Source of the DNA: Actinomyces procaprae
GTDB taxonomy: Bacteria > Actinomycetota > Actinomycetes > Actinomycetales > Actinomycetaceae
NCBI RefSeq assembly: GCF_004798665.1
Contig: NZ_CP039292.1
Span: 1,116,001 to 1,180,000 of the forward strand
Length of the DNA stretch: 64,000 bases
Reading direction: 5' to 3'
Positions 37,569 through 44,447 of this stretch are shown in pieces (the stretch's first letter is position 1; each line of letters starts with the position of its first letter). The notes under the pieces were generated by a model. It did not search any database and was not told the DNA's origin. It saw only the letters and a program-made list of their open reading frames with translations. A program made the position numbers and the translations under genes.

Positions 37569-37641
37569 GGGGCTATGGCGCAGTTGGTAGCGCGCTTCCA
37601 TGGCATGGAAGAGGTCGGGGGTTCGAATCCCCCTAGCTCCA
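37569..37641 (+). tRNA. tRNA-Ala (GGC), copy 2
   Basis: Identical over all 73 bases to the tRNA 37 bases upstream; the flanks differ. The two probably share one precursor transcript that ends at the hairpin 37662-37680. Confidence 0.97.
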
Positions 37642-37661
37642 CGCAGACTCTCAAGTGCTTG

Positions 37662-37680
37662 GCCCCGCTTCTGGCGGGGC
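37662..37680 (+). terminator. Intrinsic terminator of the tRNA-Ala pair
   Basis: GCCCCGC (37662-37668) and GCGGGGC (37674-37680) form a stem with a five-base loop, followed by TTTGTTGTTT. This is a classic rho-independent terminator, 20 bases after the second tRNA. Confidence 0.9.
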
Positions 37681-37720
37681 TTTGTTGTTTCCACGGGGAT
37701 TCGCGGGCTTCCAGTGCCCC

Positions 37721-37764
37721 TGCGCTCGCACGTGTGCCGGTGACCCGCCACACGTGCGAGCGCA
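37721..37764. repeat. Perfect 16-bp inverted repeat downstream of tRNAs
   Basis: TGCGCTCGCACGTGTG (37721-37736) is perfectly inverted at 37749-37764, with a 12-base loop. No T-run follows on either side. It lies between the tRNA terminator and the 3' end of uppP. Confidence 0.85.
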
Positions 37765-37908
37765 GCGCGCTGATCTGACCTGGTGTCCCCAGTCATTCCT
37801 GTCGCGCAGGCCCATCGGCCTTCCCCGAGGCCCTCGGGCCGGAATGAGGCCGTTAGTGGCCGACGCGTGCCGGTGGACTAGTGCGGAACCGCCTTCGTAC
37901 CAGGTGAG

Positions 37909-38772
37909 TCAGGCCGCGATGGTTCCGGTCCCGACCAGCACGATGATCAGGAGGCCCAGCAGGACGCGGTAAACCAGGAAGCCGGTGAACTTGTTCGAGG
38001 AGACGAAGCGCAGCAGCCAGGCGATCGTCGCGTAGGCCACCAGGCCGGACACGACCGTCGCGATCAGGGTGGCGGTCCACCCGACCGTCTCGGAGATGTC
38101 TCCCGCGGCGGTTACTGCCTCCAGGGCGCCGGCGGCGAGCAGTGCCGGGATTCCCATGAAGAAGGACAGACGGGTGGCGGTGACCCGGTCGAAGCGCAGG
38201 AACAGTCCCGCGGAAATGGTTGCGCCTGAGCGTGAGATGCCGGGGAATACCGGCGCCAGTGCCTGGAAGGTACCGATGATCAGGGCGTCCTTGAGCGACA
38301 CCTCCCGCATGCCCTTACCCGTCGAGGTGTGGGCTGCCCCGGCCGGGCCGTCGCTGCGCCGATCGGCCAGCCACATTACGGCCGACCACAGGATCAGCGC
38401 CCCCGCGATGACCCACAGGGAGCGGGCGGTGACTTCGATGAAGTCCTTGAACAACAGGCCAATCACGGCTACGGGGATCGAGCCGAGGATGATGCCCCAG
38501 CCGAGGGTGTAGTCGGGGTCGGTCCGGGCCTCGGCGTTGGCCAGGCCCTTGAACCAGGCGGTCACGATGCGCACGATGTCGCCCCAGAAGTAGACGACGG
38601 CGGCCAGGATCGCGCCGACCTGGATGACCGCGGTGAACGCGGTCATGCCCACGGAGTCGATGTTGTAGTGCAGTAGCTTCTCAACGATATTCAGGTGCCC
38701 GGTGGAGGACACGGGCAGGAACTCGGTGATGCCCTCGACGATGCCGAGGATGACGGCGTGCAGCCAGTTCAT
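37909..38772 (-). CDS. uppP: Undecaprenyl-diphosphatase
   Basis: Integral membrane enzyme (BacA/UppP) recycling undecaprenyl diphosphate to the monophosphate carrier for peptidoglycan and other glycans; 287 residues. The catalytic N-terminal segment is GIVEGITEFLPVSSTGHL, and the second conserved region FPGISRSGATIS lies near residue 175. Six to eight helices. ATG 38772 is chosen: GGGAG lies about nine bases upstream and the protein starts MNWLHAVILG, as usual. The frame stays open to 38823. It also confers bacitracin tolerance in other species. Confidence 0.96.
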   Translation of the reverse strand: MNWLHAVILGIVEGITEFLPVSSTGHLNIVEKLLHYNIDSVGMTAFTAVIQVGAILAAVVYFWGDIVRIVTAWFKGLANAEARTDPDYTLGWGIILGSIPVAVIGLLFKDFIEVTARSLWVIAGALILWSAVMWLADRRSDGPAGAAHTSTGKGMREVSLKDALIIGTFQALAPVFPGISRSGATISAGLFLRFDRVTATRLSFFMGIPALLAAGALEAVTAAGDISETVGWTATLIATVVSGLVAYATIAWLLRFVSSNKFTGFLVYRVLLGLLIIVLVGTGTIAA

Positions 38773-38890
38773 GAGGCTCCCAGGGATCGGGTGCAGTAAG
38801 TTCTCTGAGAGGCTACCGGGCATGGGGCGCCCAGTGCGCGCCCGGGCGTGTGGAACCGGCCTCAGCCTGGCCGGGACGGGGAGTCGGGAT

Positions 38891-38956
38891 CCTCGGCCCG
38901 TCGACGACGGCGCCCCGCTACAGGATGGATAGCGGCCCGCCCGTCGTCGACGAGGG
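38891..38956 (-). terminator. Long hairpin downstream of hisN
   Basis: CGTCGACGACGG (38899-38910) is perfectly inverted at 38941-38952, and an inner stem GCTA/TAGC (38917-38920, 38930-38933) extends it. Outer CCTCG/CGAGG can also pair. It starts 11 bases beyond the minus-strand stop at 38964, so it probably ends the phosphatase transcript. Confidence 0.65.
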
Positions 38957-38963
38957 GTGCGGA

Positions 38964-39797
38964 TCAGTCGGTCTCGGCCGACAGGTGCCCAAGGACCGCC
39001 TCATGCAGCAAGCTGTTGGTGGCGACGGCACTGCCGCCCCAGGGACCCACCTCGCCGGCCAGGGAGGTGAAGCGGCCGCCCGCCTCCTGAACGATCGGCA
39101 CCAGGGCGCCCATGTCGTAAAGCTCCAGTTCTGGCTCGGCGGCCAGGTCCACCGCGCCCTCGGCCAGGAGCATGTAGGACCAGAAGTCCCCGTAGGCGCG
39201 GGTGCGCCAGCAGGCCTGCATCAGCGACAGCATGCCGCGCAGGCGTCGGTGTTCGGCCCAGCCGGACAGTGAGGAGTAGGACAGGGAGGCGTCCTCCAGG
39301 CTCGCCACGCTGGACACGTGCAGGCGGCGGGCCGATGCCAGGGACCGGCCGGTCCAGGCGCCGCCGCCCCGTACCGCCCACCAGCGCCGTCCGAGCGCGG
39401 GCGCGGAGACCAGGCCGACGACGACCTCGCCGTCCTCGACCAGGCTGATGAGCGTGGCCCACACGGGCACGCCCCGCACGAAGTTCTTGGTCCCGTCGAT
39501 CGGGTCGATCACCCACTGGCGGGGGGAGTGGCCGGTGGTGCCGAACTCCTCTCCGAGCACGGAGTCGCGGGTGCGGGCGCGGGCCAGGTAGTCGCGGATG
39601 AGGCGCTCGGCCTCCCGGTCGGCCGCGGTAACGGGGGTCAGGTCGGGTTTGGTCTCCACCTCGAAGTCCTGGGCATCGAAGTGTGCCTGAGTGAGGGGAT
39701 CCACCTGGTCGGCGATGGTGTGCGCCAGGTGCAGGTCGTCGCGCCAACGGCGCTCCGCTGCGGGGGACGTGGGGGAGGAACCGGCATTGCTGCTCAT
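38964..39797 (-). CDS. hisN: Inositol-monophosphatase-family phosphatase, probable histidinol-phosphatase
   Basis: Mg-dependent phosphatase of 277 residues. Metal-site motifs are GEEFG (near residue 83), DPIDGTKNF (near 98) and the C-terminal ELYDMGALVPIVQEAGG. Actinobacterial HisN proteins have exactly this layout and perform the histidinol-phosphate step of histidine synthesis; SuhB-type inositol phosphatase is the alternative. No other his gene is nearby. TACCCT (39804-39809) lies six bases before the ATG with no ribosome binding site, so the mRNA may be leaderless. Confidence 0.85.
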   Translation of the reverse strand: MSSNAGSSPTSPAAERRWRDDLHLAHTIADQVDPLTQAHFDAQDFEVETKPDLTPVTAADREAERLIRDYLARARTRDSVLGEEFGTTGHSPRQWVIDPIDGTKNFVRGVPVWATLISLVEDGEVVVGLVSAPALGRRWWAVRGGGAWTGRSLASARRLHVSSVASLEDASLSYSSLSGWAEHRRLRGMLSLMQACWRTRAYGDFWSYMLLAEGAVDLAAEPELELYDMGALVPIVQEAGGRFTSLAGEVGPWGGSAVATNSLLHEAVLGHLSAETD

Positions 39798-39930
39798 GCC
39801 ACGAGGGTAGACGGATGTCGCGCGCTTCCGGCTCCGACGAGGCCGAAGAACACCCGATTACCGGCGCTTCGCGTTCGAGGGCGTGGGTTGAGCCGGGAGC
39901 CAGCTCGCCGGCGTGGTTTGCGCTGACGTC

Positions 39931-40080
39931 GTCTGCTACGCCGGTTCGGGGTCTACTACTCCGGTTTGAGGTTTACTACGCCGGTTCGGTGTCTGCTGAA
40001 GGGGTCTGGGCCCTTCAGCAGAGGTCAAACTGGCGTGGCAGAGCCCGAAGGGGCGTGGTAGACGTCGAAGGGGCGTACCC
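39931..40080. repeat. 20-bp periodic palindromic element, copy A
   Basis: Four 20-bp blocks start at 39931, 39951, 39971 and 39991; the first three share the consensus GT[CT]T[AG]CTAC[GT]CCGGTT. The fourth contains CTGCTGAAGGG, which pairs with CCCTTCAGCAG (40011-40021) around a seven-base loop. From 40011 the blocks continue every 20 bases as inverted versions (GGGCGTGGTAGACGTCGAAG at 40051). The whole is a periodic palindrome centred near 40007. Confidence 0.9.
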
Positions 40081-40374
40081 AACGACCGCGCCCCGACCTC
40101 GACCCCACTCGCTCGACGCCCGCGACACCGCCCCGAGGACACCCCCCGCCGGCCACATGTCCTCGTCAGCCTCAGAACGTCGGCACGGGCCCCACGCCGA
40201 CTCCGCCCGGACGTCCGGGCACGACCCCGCGCGCTCGAGCGCGACCACCTAGCCGGGCCGGTGCACGCCGAGCAGCGCGCCCGAGCACGACCTCGTACGC
40301 CCGAGCGCGACCACCCGCGGGCCCGCACCACCACGCCCGCAAACGCGCAGCGCCCGTGAGCATCCGATGGTGCT

Positions 40375-40509
40375 CCCAGCTGTCACAGATTGCACCACTT
40401 TCGCCGGGACGCGCCGGGAACCCGGTCAACAGAACCGCATGATTTCAACGATTTGCGCTAGGCGGCTCGCGTCCGGGCAGGTAAAGTGGTGCAATCAGTG
40501 ACAGCCGGG
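40375..40509. mobile_element. 135-bp inverted-repeat element (possible MITE or IS remnant)
   Basis: Arms of 27 bases at 40375-40401 and 40483-40509 are inverted with only two mismatches; the core GATTGCACCACTTT is identical in both. The 81-base interior has no coding sense. No target-site duplication is obvious and no transposase is near. It could be a miniature transposable element, the ends of a lost insertion sequence, or a paired regulator site for the permease gene 290 bases downstream. Confidence 0.55.
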
Positions 40510-40522
40510 CGACGGTCGCCGT

Positions 40523-40597
40523 GGTGAGCCGGCAGGCGCACCGGTCTCCTCACCCGGAGACACGCCGGCCACCACACCCACAAACGCGAAGAGCCCG
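40523..40597 (+). repeat. Dispersed intergenic block, copy A
   Basis: It starts GGTGAGCCGGCAGGC and ends with CCACCACACCCACAAACG and GAAGAGCC. The same start and end occur at 60917-60990. The end alone recurs at 61171-61200 and, on the other strand, at 60692-60730. A diverged version lies at 40324-40355. Not a recognised element. Confidence 0.7.
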
Positions 40598-40798
40598 ATT
40601 ACCGTGGCGGACGGGGCGCGGACTCCTACCGCAGGAGGAGCATGCGCGGGCCGAAGGTCGTAAGGCGGCGGTGAGGCTTTGGTACCGCAGAAACCCGAAA
40701 AGATCCGTCAAAGTGAGGTTTTGGATCCTCCGGGCGGTTCGTAGCGTGAGTCTCAGCCGCCCGGATGCGGACGGAACCCAAGCGAAGGAGCCCCACCC

Positions 40799-43267
40799 AT
40801 GCCCGCCATGCTCGACCTGCGCCGCACCCTGGCCGCCCTGGTGGCGGTGGCCATGAGCGCGGCCCTGATCGTCTTCAGCTTCATCATCTCCGACTCCGCC
40901 ACCACCCAGATGACCGCCGCCGCCCGCGCCAGCGTCGGAAACGCCGACGTCGTCGTCCTCCCCGAGCGGGGCGGGGAGCTGTCCGAGGCCGCCGCCGAGA
41001 CGGTGTCGGCGGCCTCCGGCGCGGCCGGTGTGCGCACCTATACGGAGGGAACCATCTGGATCGACCGCATGGGCAGCGGCGGCGGCACCGAGTTCACCTA
41101 CGTGCTGGACGTGCCGTCCCTGTCCGGCAGCACCCGTCTGGTAGAGGGGCGCCTGCCGGAGAAGGAGGGAGAGATCGCGGTCTCGCCCTCGGTCGCCGAG
41201 CAGGACGTCGCGGTTGGCAGCGCCATGGCGCTCAAGGAAGACCCGGTCGCCGCCCCCGCCACCGCGACCGTGGTGGGCGTGATCGCCCCCGGACCCGAGA
41301 TCACCCGCTGGAGCACCGGTGAGCAGTACATCTTCGCCACTGCCGATGAACAAGCCGCCCTGGGGCTGTCGACGGCCCCGGCAGCCCTCTATGTGAACGC
41401 CACCGTGGGTACGAGCACGCAGGCCCTCATGGACTCCGTCTCGCAGGCCCTCGACGTGGCCGGCCTGGAGGCGAACGTCTACGCCGCCTCAGACATCGTG
41501 ATGATGCGCGCGTCGAACATGGGTGACATGAACTCCACCACGCAGATGCTGTTGCAGCTGCTCGGCCCGGTGTGCGCGGTGGTGGCCGGGATAGTGATTG
41601 CCACGACCTTCTCCACCCTGGTGGCGCGGCAGGCCCGGCAGACCGGGCTGCTGCGCTGTATCGGAGCGGGCCGTGCCCAGGTGTTCGGTTCGGTGCTGCG
41701 CAGCGCCCTGGCCACCGGCCTGGCGGGCTCGGCGGTGGGAAGCCTCCTGGGCGTGGTGCTGGCCACGCTGCTGGTCCGCTCCGGGCTGGTGGACGGGCTG
41801 GAAGCTCATTACCTGACGGTCGACCGGCAGACCATAGTGCTGGCGGTGGTGCTCAGCACGGTGGTGACGCTGGTGGCGGTACTGCGCCCGGCCCGTCAGG
41901 CCACCCGGGTCTCGCCGCTGGTGGCCCTGACCGGGCAGGTGGCCGACGAGCGTTCGCTGAGCCGCCGCCGGATGCGGACCGCCGCCGCCGGAGTGGTGGT
42001 GGCCCTGATCGGCCTGGGCATCACCTGGCTGAGCATCTGGGCGCAGGTGGTCATCTGCACGGCCCTGGGCGCGGTGCTCATGGTGCTGGGCGTGCTGGCG
42101 GGACTGCCGCTGATAGTCGTCGGCGGGGCCCGGCTGGTGGAGCGGCTTGGCGGTGGCGCCCGTCGGCCCGTGCTGCACCTGGCCGCCCGCAACCTGGCCC
42201 GCAACCCGGGTCGCGCCGCGGCCACCACCGCCTCACTGCTGGTCACGGTCACGGTCGGCGCCACCCTCCTGTCCGGCATTGCCAGCGTCAACGCCTCCAT
42301 GAACGCCATCCTCGGCGCCAGCGCACCGGTCGACATCCGGGTGGACGGGATCACCGCCGCCGACGACGACGCGGCGCTGGTCGCCCGGGTGGAGGCGGCC
42401 GACGGCGTGGAGAGCACGGTGGTGGTCCCCGTGCTGGACGTGGGCATCACCCCGGGCGCCGACGAGGTTGACGAGATCACCGTGTCCGCGGTGGACCCGG
42501 CCGCGGCCGCCCCGGTTCTGCGCTCTGACAAGGGCCTGGAGGGCCTCGACGACGACACCCTGGTCCTCTCCCGCGAGTACCGTCTGCAGGAGGGGACGGC
42601 CGTCACCCTCACCGGCACCGGGGGCAGCAGGGAGCTGACCGTGCATCTAGCCGAGGCCGGGATCGGGCCGGTGGTCACCCCGGCCGTCGCCGAGGAGCTG
42701 TCCGGAGGCGAAGCCACGGACGTATCCGTGTGGGTGCGCACCGCCGGGGACGGCACCGACACCAGCGTGGTCGACGCGGTGCGCGACGCGCTGCAGCGGC
42801 CGGACCTGGTGGTCAGCACCTCCGCCACCGAGCGCGCGAGCTTCAACAACCAGGTGAGCCGCATTGTCACCATCATTGTGGCGGTGCTGGCCTTCACCCT
42901 GCTGATCACTCTGTCCGGGCTGGCCAACACCACCGATGTGAGCGTGCTGGAGCGCTTCCGGGAGATCGGGGTGCTGCGCGCCACCGGGGTGCAGCGCGGC
43001 CAGGTGCGGCGCCTGTTCATCACCGAGGCGGTGCTCACCTCGCTGCTGGGCGGGCTGCTCGGGGCGGTTATGGGGACGGTGTTCGGCATGGCGGCCGTGG
43101 TCGCCGTATTCGGGCTCGATGCCGCGGACCGCCTGGTGCTGCAGGTGCCCTGGGTGGGGCTCGCCGGGATTCTGCTGGCCGCCGCGGCCATCGGCGTGCT
43201 GGCGGCGCTACGTCCCGCCGGCCGTGCCGCCGCCGTCGCCCCGGTCAGCGCGCTGGCTCAGGAGTAG
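40799..43267 (+). CDS. FtsX/MacB-type ABC transporter permease, paralogue 1
   Basis: Membrane protein of 822 residues with two FtsX-type modules. It has an N-terminal helix (LAALVAVAMSAALIVFSFII), an extracytoplasmic domain of about 200 residues, three helices from LLGPVCAVVAGIVIATTF on, a central helix pair, a second large external domain, and three more helices at the end. Family features include RQARQTGLLRCIGA and EIGVLRATGVQRGQV. This architecture belongs to lipoprotein-handling, peptide-sensing or drug-efflux exporters. No ATPase is fused; the nearest is at 43659. AAGGAG lies eight bases before the ATG. A strong terminator hairpin follows. Confidence 0.88.
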   Translation: MPAMLDLRRTLAALVAVAMSAALIVFSFIISDSATTQMTAAARASVGNADVVVLPERGGELSEAAAETVSAASGAAGVRTYTEGTIWIDRMGSGGGTEFTYVLDVPSLSGSTRLVEGRLPEKEGEIAVSPSVAEQDVAVGSAMALKEDPVAAPATATVVGVIAPGPEITRWSTGEQYIFATADEQAALGLSTAPAALYVNATVGTSTQALMDSVSQALDVAGLEANVYAASDIVMMRASNMGDMNSTTQMLLQLLGPVCAVVAGIVIATTFSTLVARQARQTGLLRCIGAGRAQVFGSVLRSALATGLAGSAVGSLLGVVLATLLVRSGLVDGLEAHYLTVDRQTIVLAVVLSTVVTLVAVLRPARQATRVSPLVALTGQVADERSLSRRRMRTAAAGVVVALIGLGITWLSIWAQVVICTALGAVLMVLGVLAGLPLIVVGGARLVERLGGGARRPVLHLAARNLARNPGRAAATTASLLVTVTVGATLLSGIASVNASMNAILGASAPVDIRVDGITAADDDAALVARVEAADGVESTVVVPVLDVGITPGADEVDEITVSAVDPAAAAPVLRSDKGLEGLDDDTLVLSREYRLQEGTAVTLTGTGGSRELTVHLAEAGIGPVVTPAVAEELSGGEATDVSVWVRTAGDGTDTSVVDAVRDALQRPDLVVSTSATERASFNNQVSRIVTIIVAVLAFTLLITLSGLANTTDVSVLERFREIGVLRATGVQRGQVRRLFITEAVLTSLLGGLLGAVMGTVFGMAAVVAVFGLDAADRLVLQVPWVGLAGILLAAAAIGVLAALRPAGRAAAVAPVSALAQE

Positions 43268-43658
43268 CGCTCGGCCCGGCCTCGCCAATGCATTTGACTG
43301 CGCCACCCGCACCGAGCGGGTGGCGCAGTCACGTTGTTTCGGTCAGCGCCGACTCGACGTTGAAGACTCGCATACGCCGGTTCCGGAGCATCGTTCTGGA
43401 TTGGCCACTCGTTTCAGTCCCTACTGCGGGCCGCGGCTCGTACCGGGCGGAAGTCTGGCGTCAGGGACTACCCCGAGTCGATGTGACCGTGGTCTCGTGC
43501 CGGAGGGTGAGACAGGGGTTGTGCGAAGGTAGTAGACGGCGCTGAGACTTTTGTCCGCGGCCGTCCGATAGTTCCGTCTTTCGGCGTATTTTCAATGGTT
43601 TCTGGGGTTCCTAGGGTTTAACCCGTCAGCCAGTTCAAGCCGTTACGGAGGAACCCCG
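43268..43658. other. Spacer between permease 1 and ATPase
   Basis: No gene was found in these 391 bases. A perfect hairpin lies at 43297-43329. The sequence from about 43560 is AT-richer and should hold the ATPase promoter; ACGGAGGAA (43645-43653) is its ribosome binding site. Confidence 0.6.
43297..43329 (+). terminator. Hairpin after permease 1
   Basis: Perfect 14-base arms ACTGCGCCACCCGC (43297-43310) and GCGGGTGGCGCAGT (43316-43329) around a five-base loop, followed by CACGTTGTTTCGG, a weak T-run. It is 30 bases after the stop, so permease 1 is probably transcribed separately from the ATPase-permease 2 unit. Confidence 0.75.
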
Positions 43659-44447
43659 ATGTCCGATCCCGCCGAATCCACCTACCTGGGCCTGTCCGGC
43701 GCCGACCCCGCCGCGCCGCGGGTGGTTGAGGCCCGCATGCTCACCAAGATCTACGGCACCGGCGGCGCGCAAGTCACCGCCCTGGACCACGTCTCCCTGG
43801 CCGTCAGCCGCGGCCAGTTCGTCGCCGTCATGGGGCCCTCCGGCTCGGGCAAGTCCACCCTGCTGCACTGCCTGGCCGGACTGGACACCCCGAACTCCGG
43901 CAGCGTGTTCATCGCCGGGAAGGACCTGGCCCGGATGAACGACCGGCAGCTGACCGCGGTGCGCCGCGACCAGCTCGGCTTCGTCTTCCAGGCCTTCAAC
44001 CTGCTGCCGCAGCTGACCGCGGAGGAGAACATCCTGCTGCCGCTGCGGCTCGCTCACCGCAAGCCCGAGCGGGACTGGTACAACGCCGTCATCGACTCCC
44101 TAGGGATCGGGGACCGGCTGGAGCACCGGCCCAGCGAGCTGTCCGGCGGCCAACAGCAGCGCGTGGCGGTGGCCCGTGCCCTGGTGGGGCGGCCGGAGGT
44201 CATCTTCGCGGACGAGCCCACTGGCGCCTTGGACACCGCCTCGGCCGCCTCCCTGCTGGAGACGCTGGCCCGCATGTGCGAGGCCCTGGGCCAGACGGTG
44301 GTCATGGTCACCCACGATCAGAACGCGGCCGGGGCCACCAACCGGATCGTCCGGCTGCGGGACGGGCGGATCGTCGGCGACGACGTGCTCGCTCGCCCAA
44401 CCGGCCAGCACGCCGCCCCGGCGGCCGCCATGCAGGGGGTGCACTGA
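43659..44447 (+). CDS. ABC transporter ATPase (MacB/LolD type)
   Basis: ATPase of 262 residues for the FtsX-type permeases. Walker A is GPSGSGKSTLLHCLAGLD, the Q-loop is FVFQAFNLLPQLTAEEN, the signature is LSGGQQQRVAVARAL, Walker B is EVIFADEPTGALD, and the H-loop is VMVTHDQN. These are standard for the LolD/MacB/BceA group. A short extension of about 20 residues precedes the domain. Its TGA overlaps the ATG of permease 2 by one base, so that pair is translationally coupled. Confidence 0.94.
   Translation: MSDPAESTYLGLSGADPAAPRVVEARMLTKIYGTGGAQVTALDHVSLAVSRGQFVAVMGPSGSGKSTLLHCLAGLDTPNSGSVFIAGKDLARMNDRQLTAVRRDQLGFVFQAFNLLPQLTAEENILLPLRLAHRKPERDWYNAVIDSLGIGDRLEHRPSELSGGQQQRVAVARALVGRPEVIFADEPTGALDTASAASLLETLARMCEALGQTVVMVTHDQNAAGATNRIVRLRDGRIVGDDVLARPTGQHAAPAAAMQGVH

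Larger units (their letters stand above)
39798..40798. other. 1-kb repeat-rich gap before the ABC permease
   Basis: No convincing gene was found; the frames are Arg/Pro/Ser-rich and cross repeats. The region holds a 20-bp periodic palindromic element (39931-40080), a 135-bp inverted-repeat element (40375-40509) and a block shared with the 60.9-kb gap (40523-40597). The permease promoter should lie in 40640-40780, which has an AT-richer stretch. AAGGAG at 40785-40790 is its ribosome binding site. Confidence 0.7.

Noticed and set aside
37240..37796. Short proteins reading through the tRNA-Ala genes
   Set aside because: Translation of the duplicated tRNA sequence; the frames repeat the same peptide from each tRNA.
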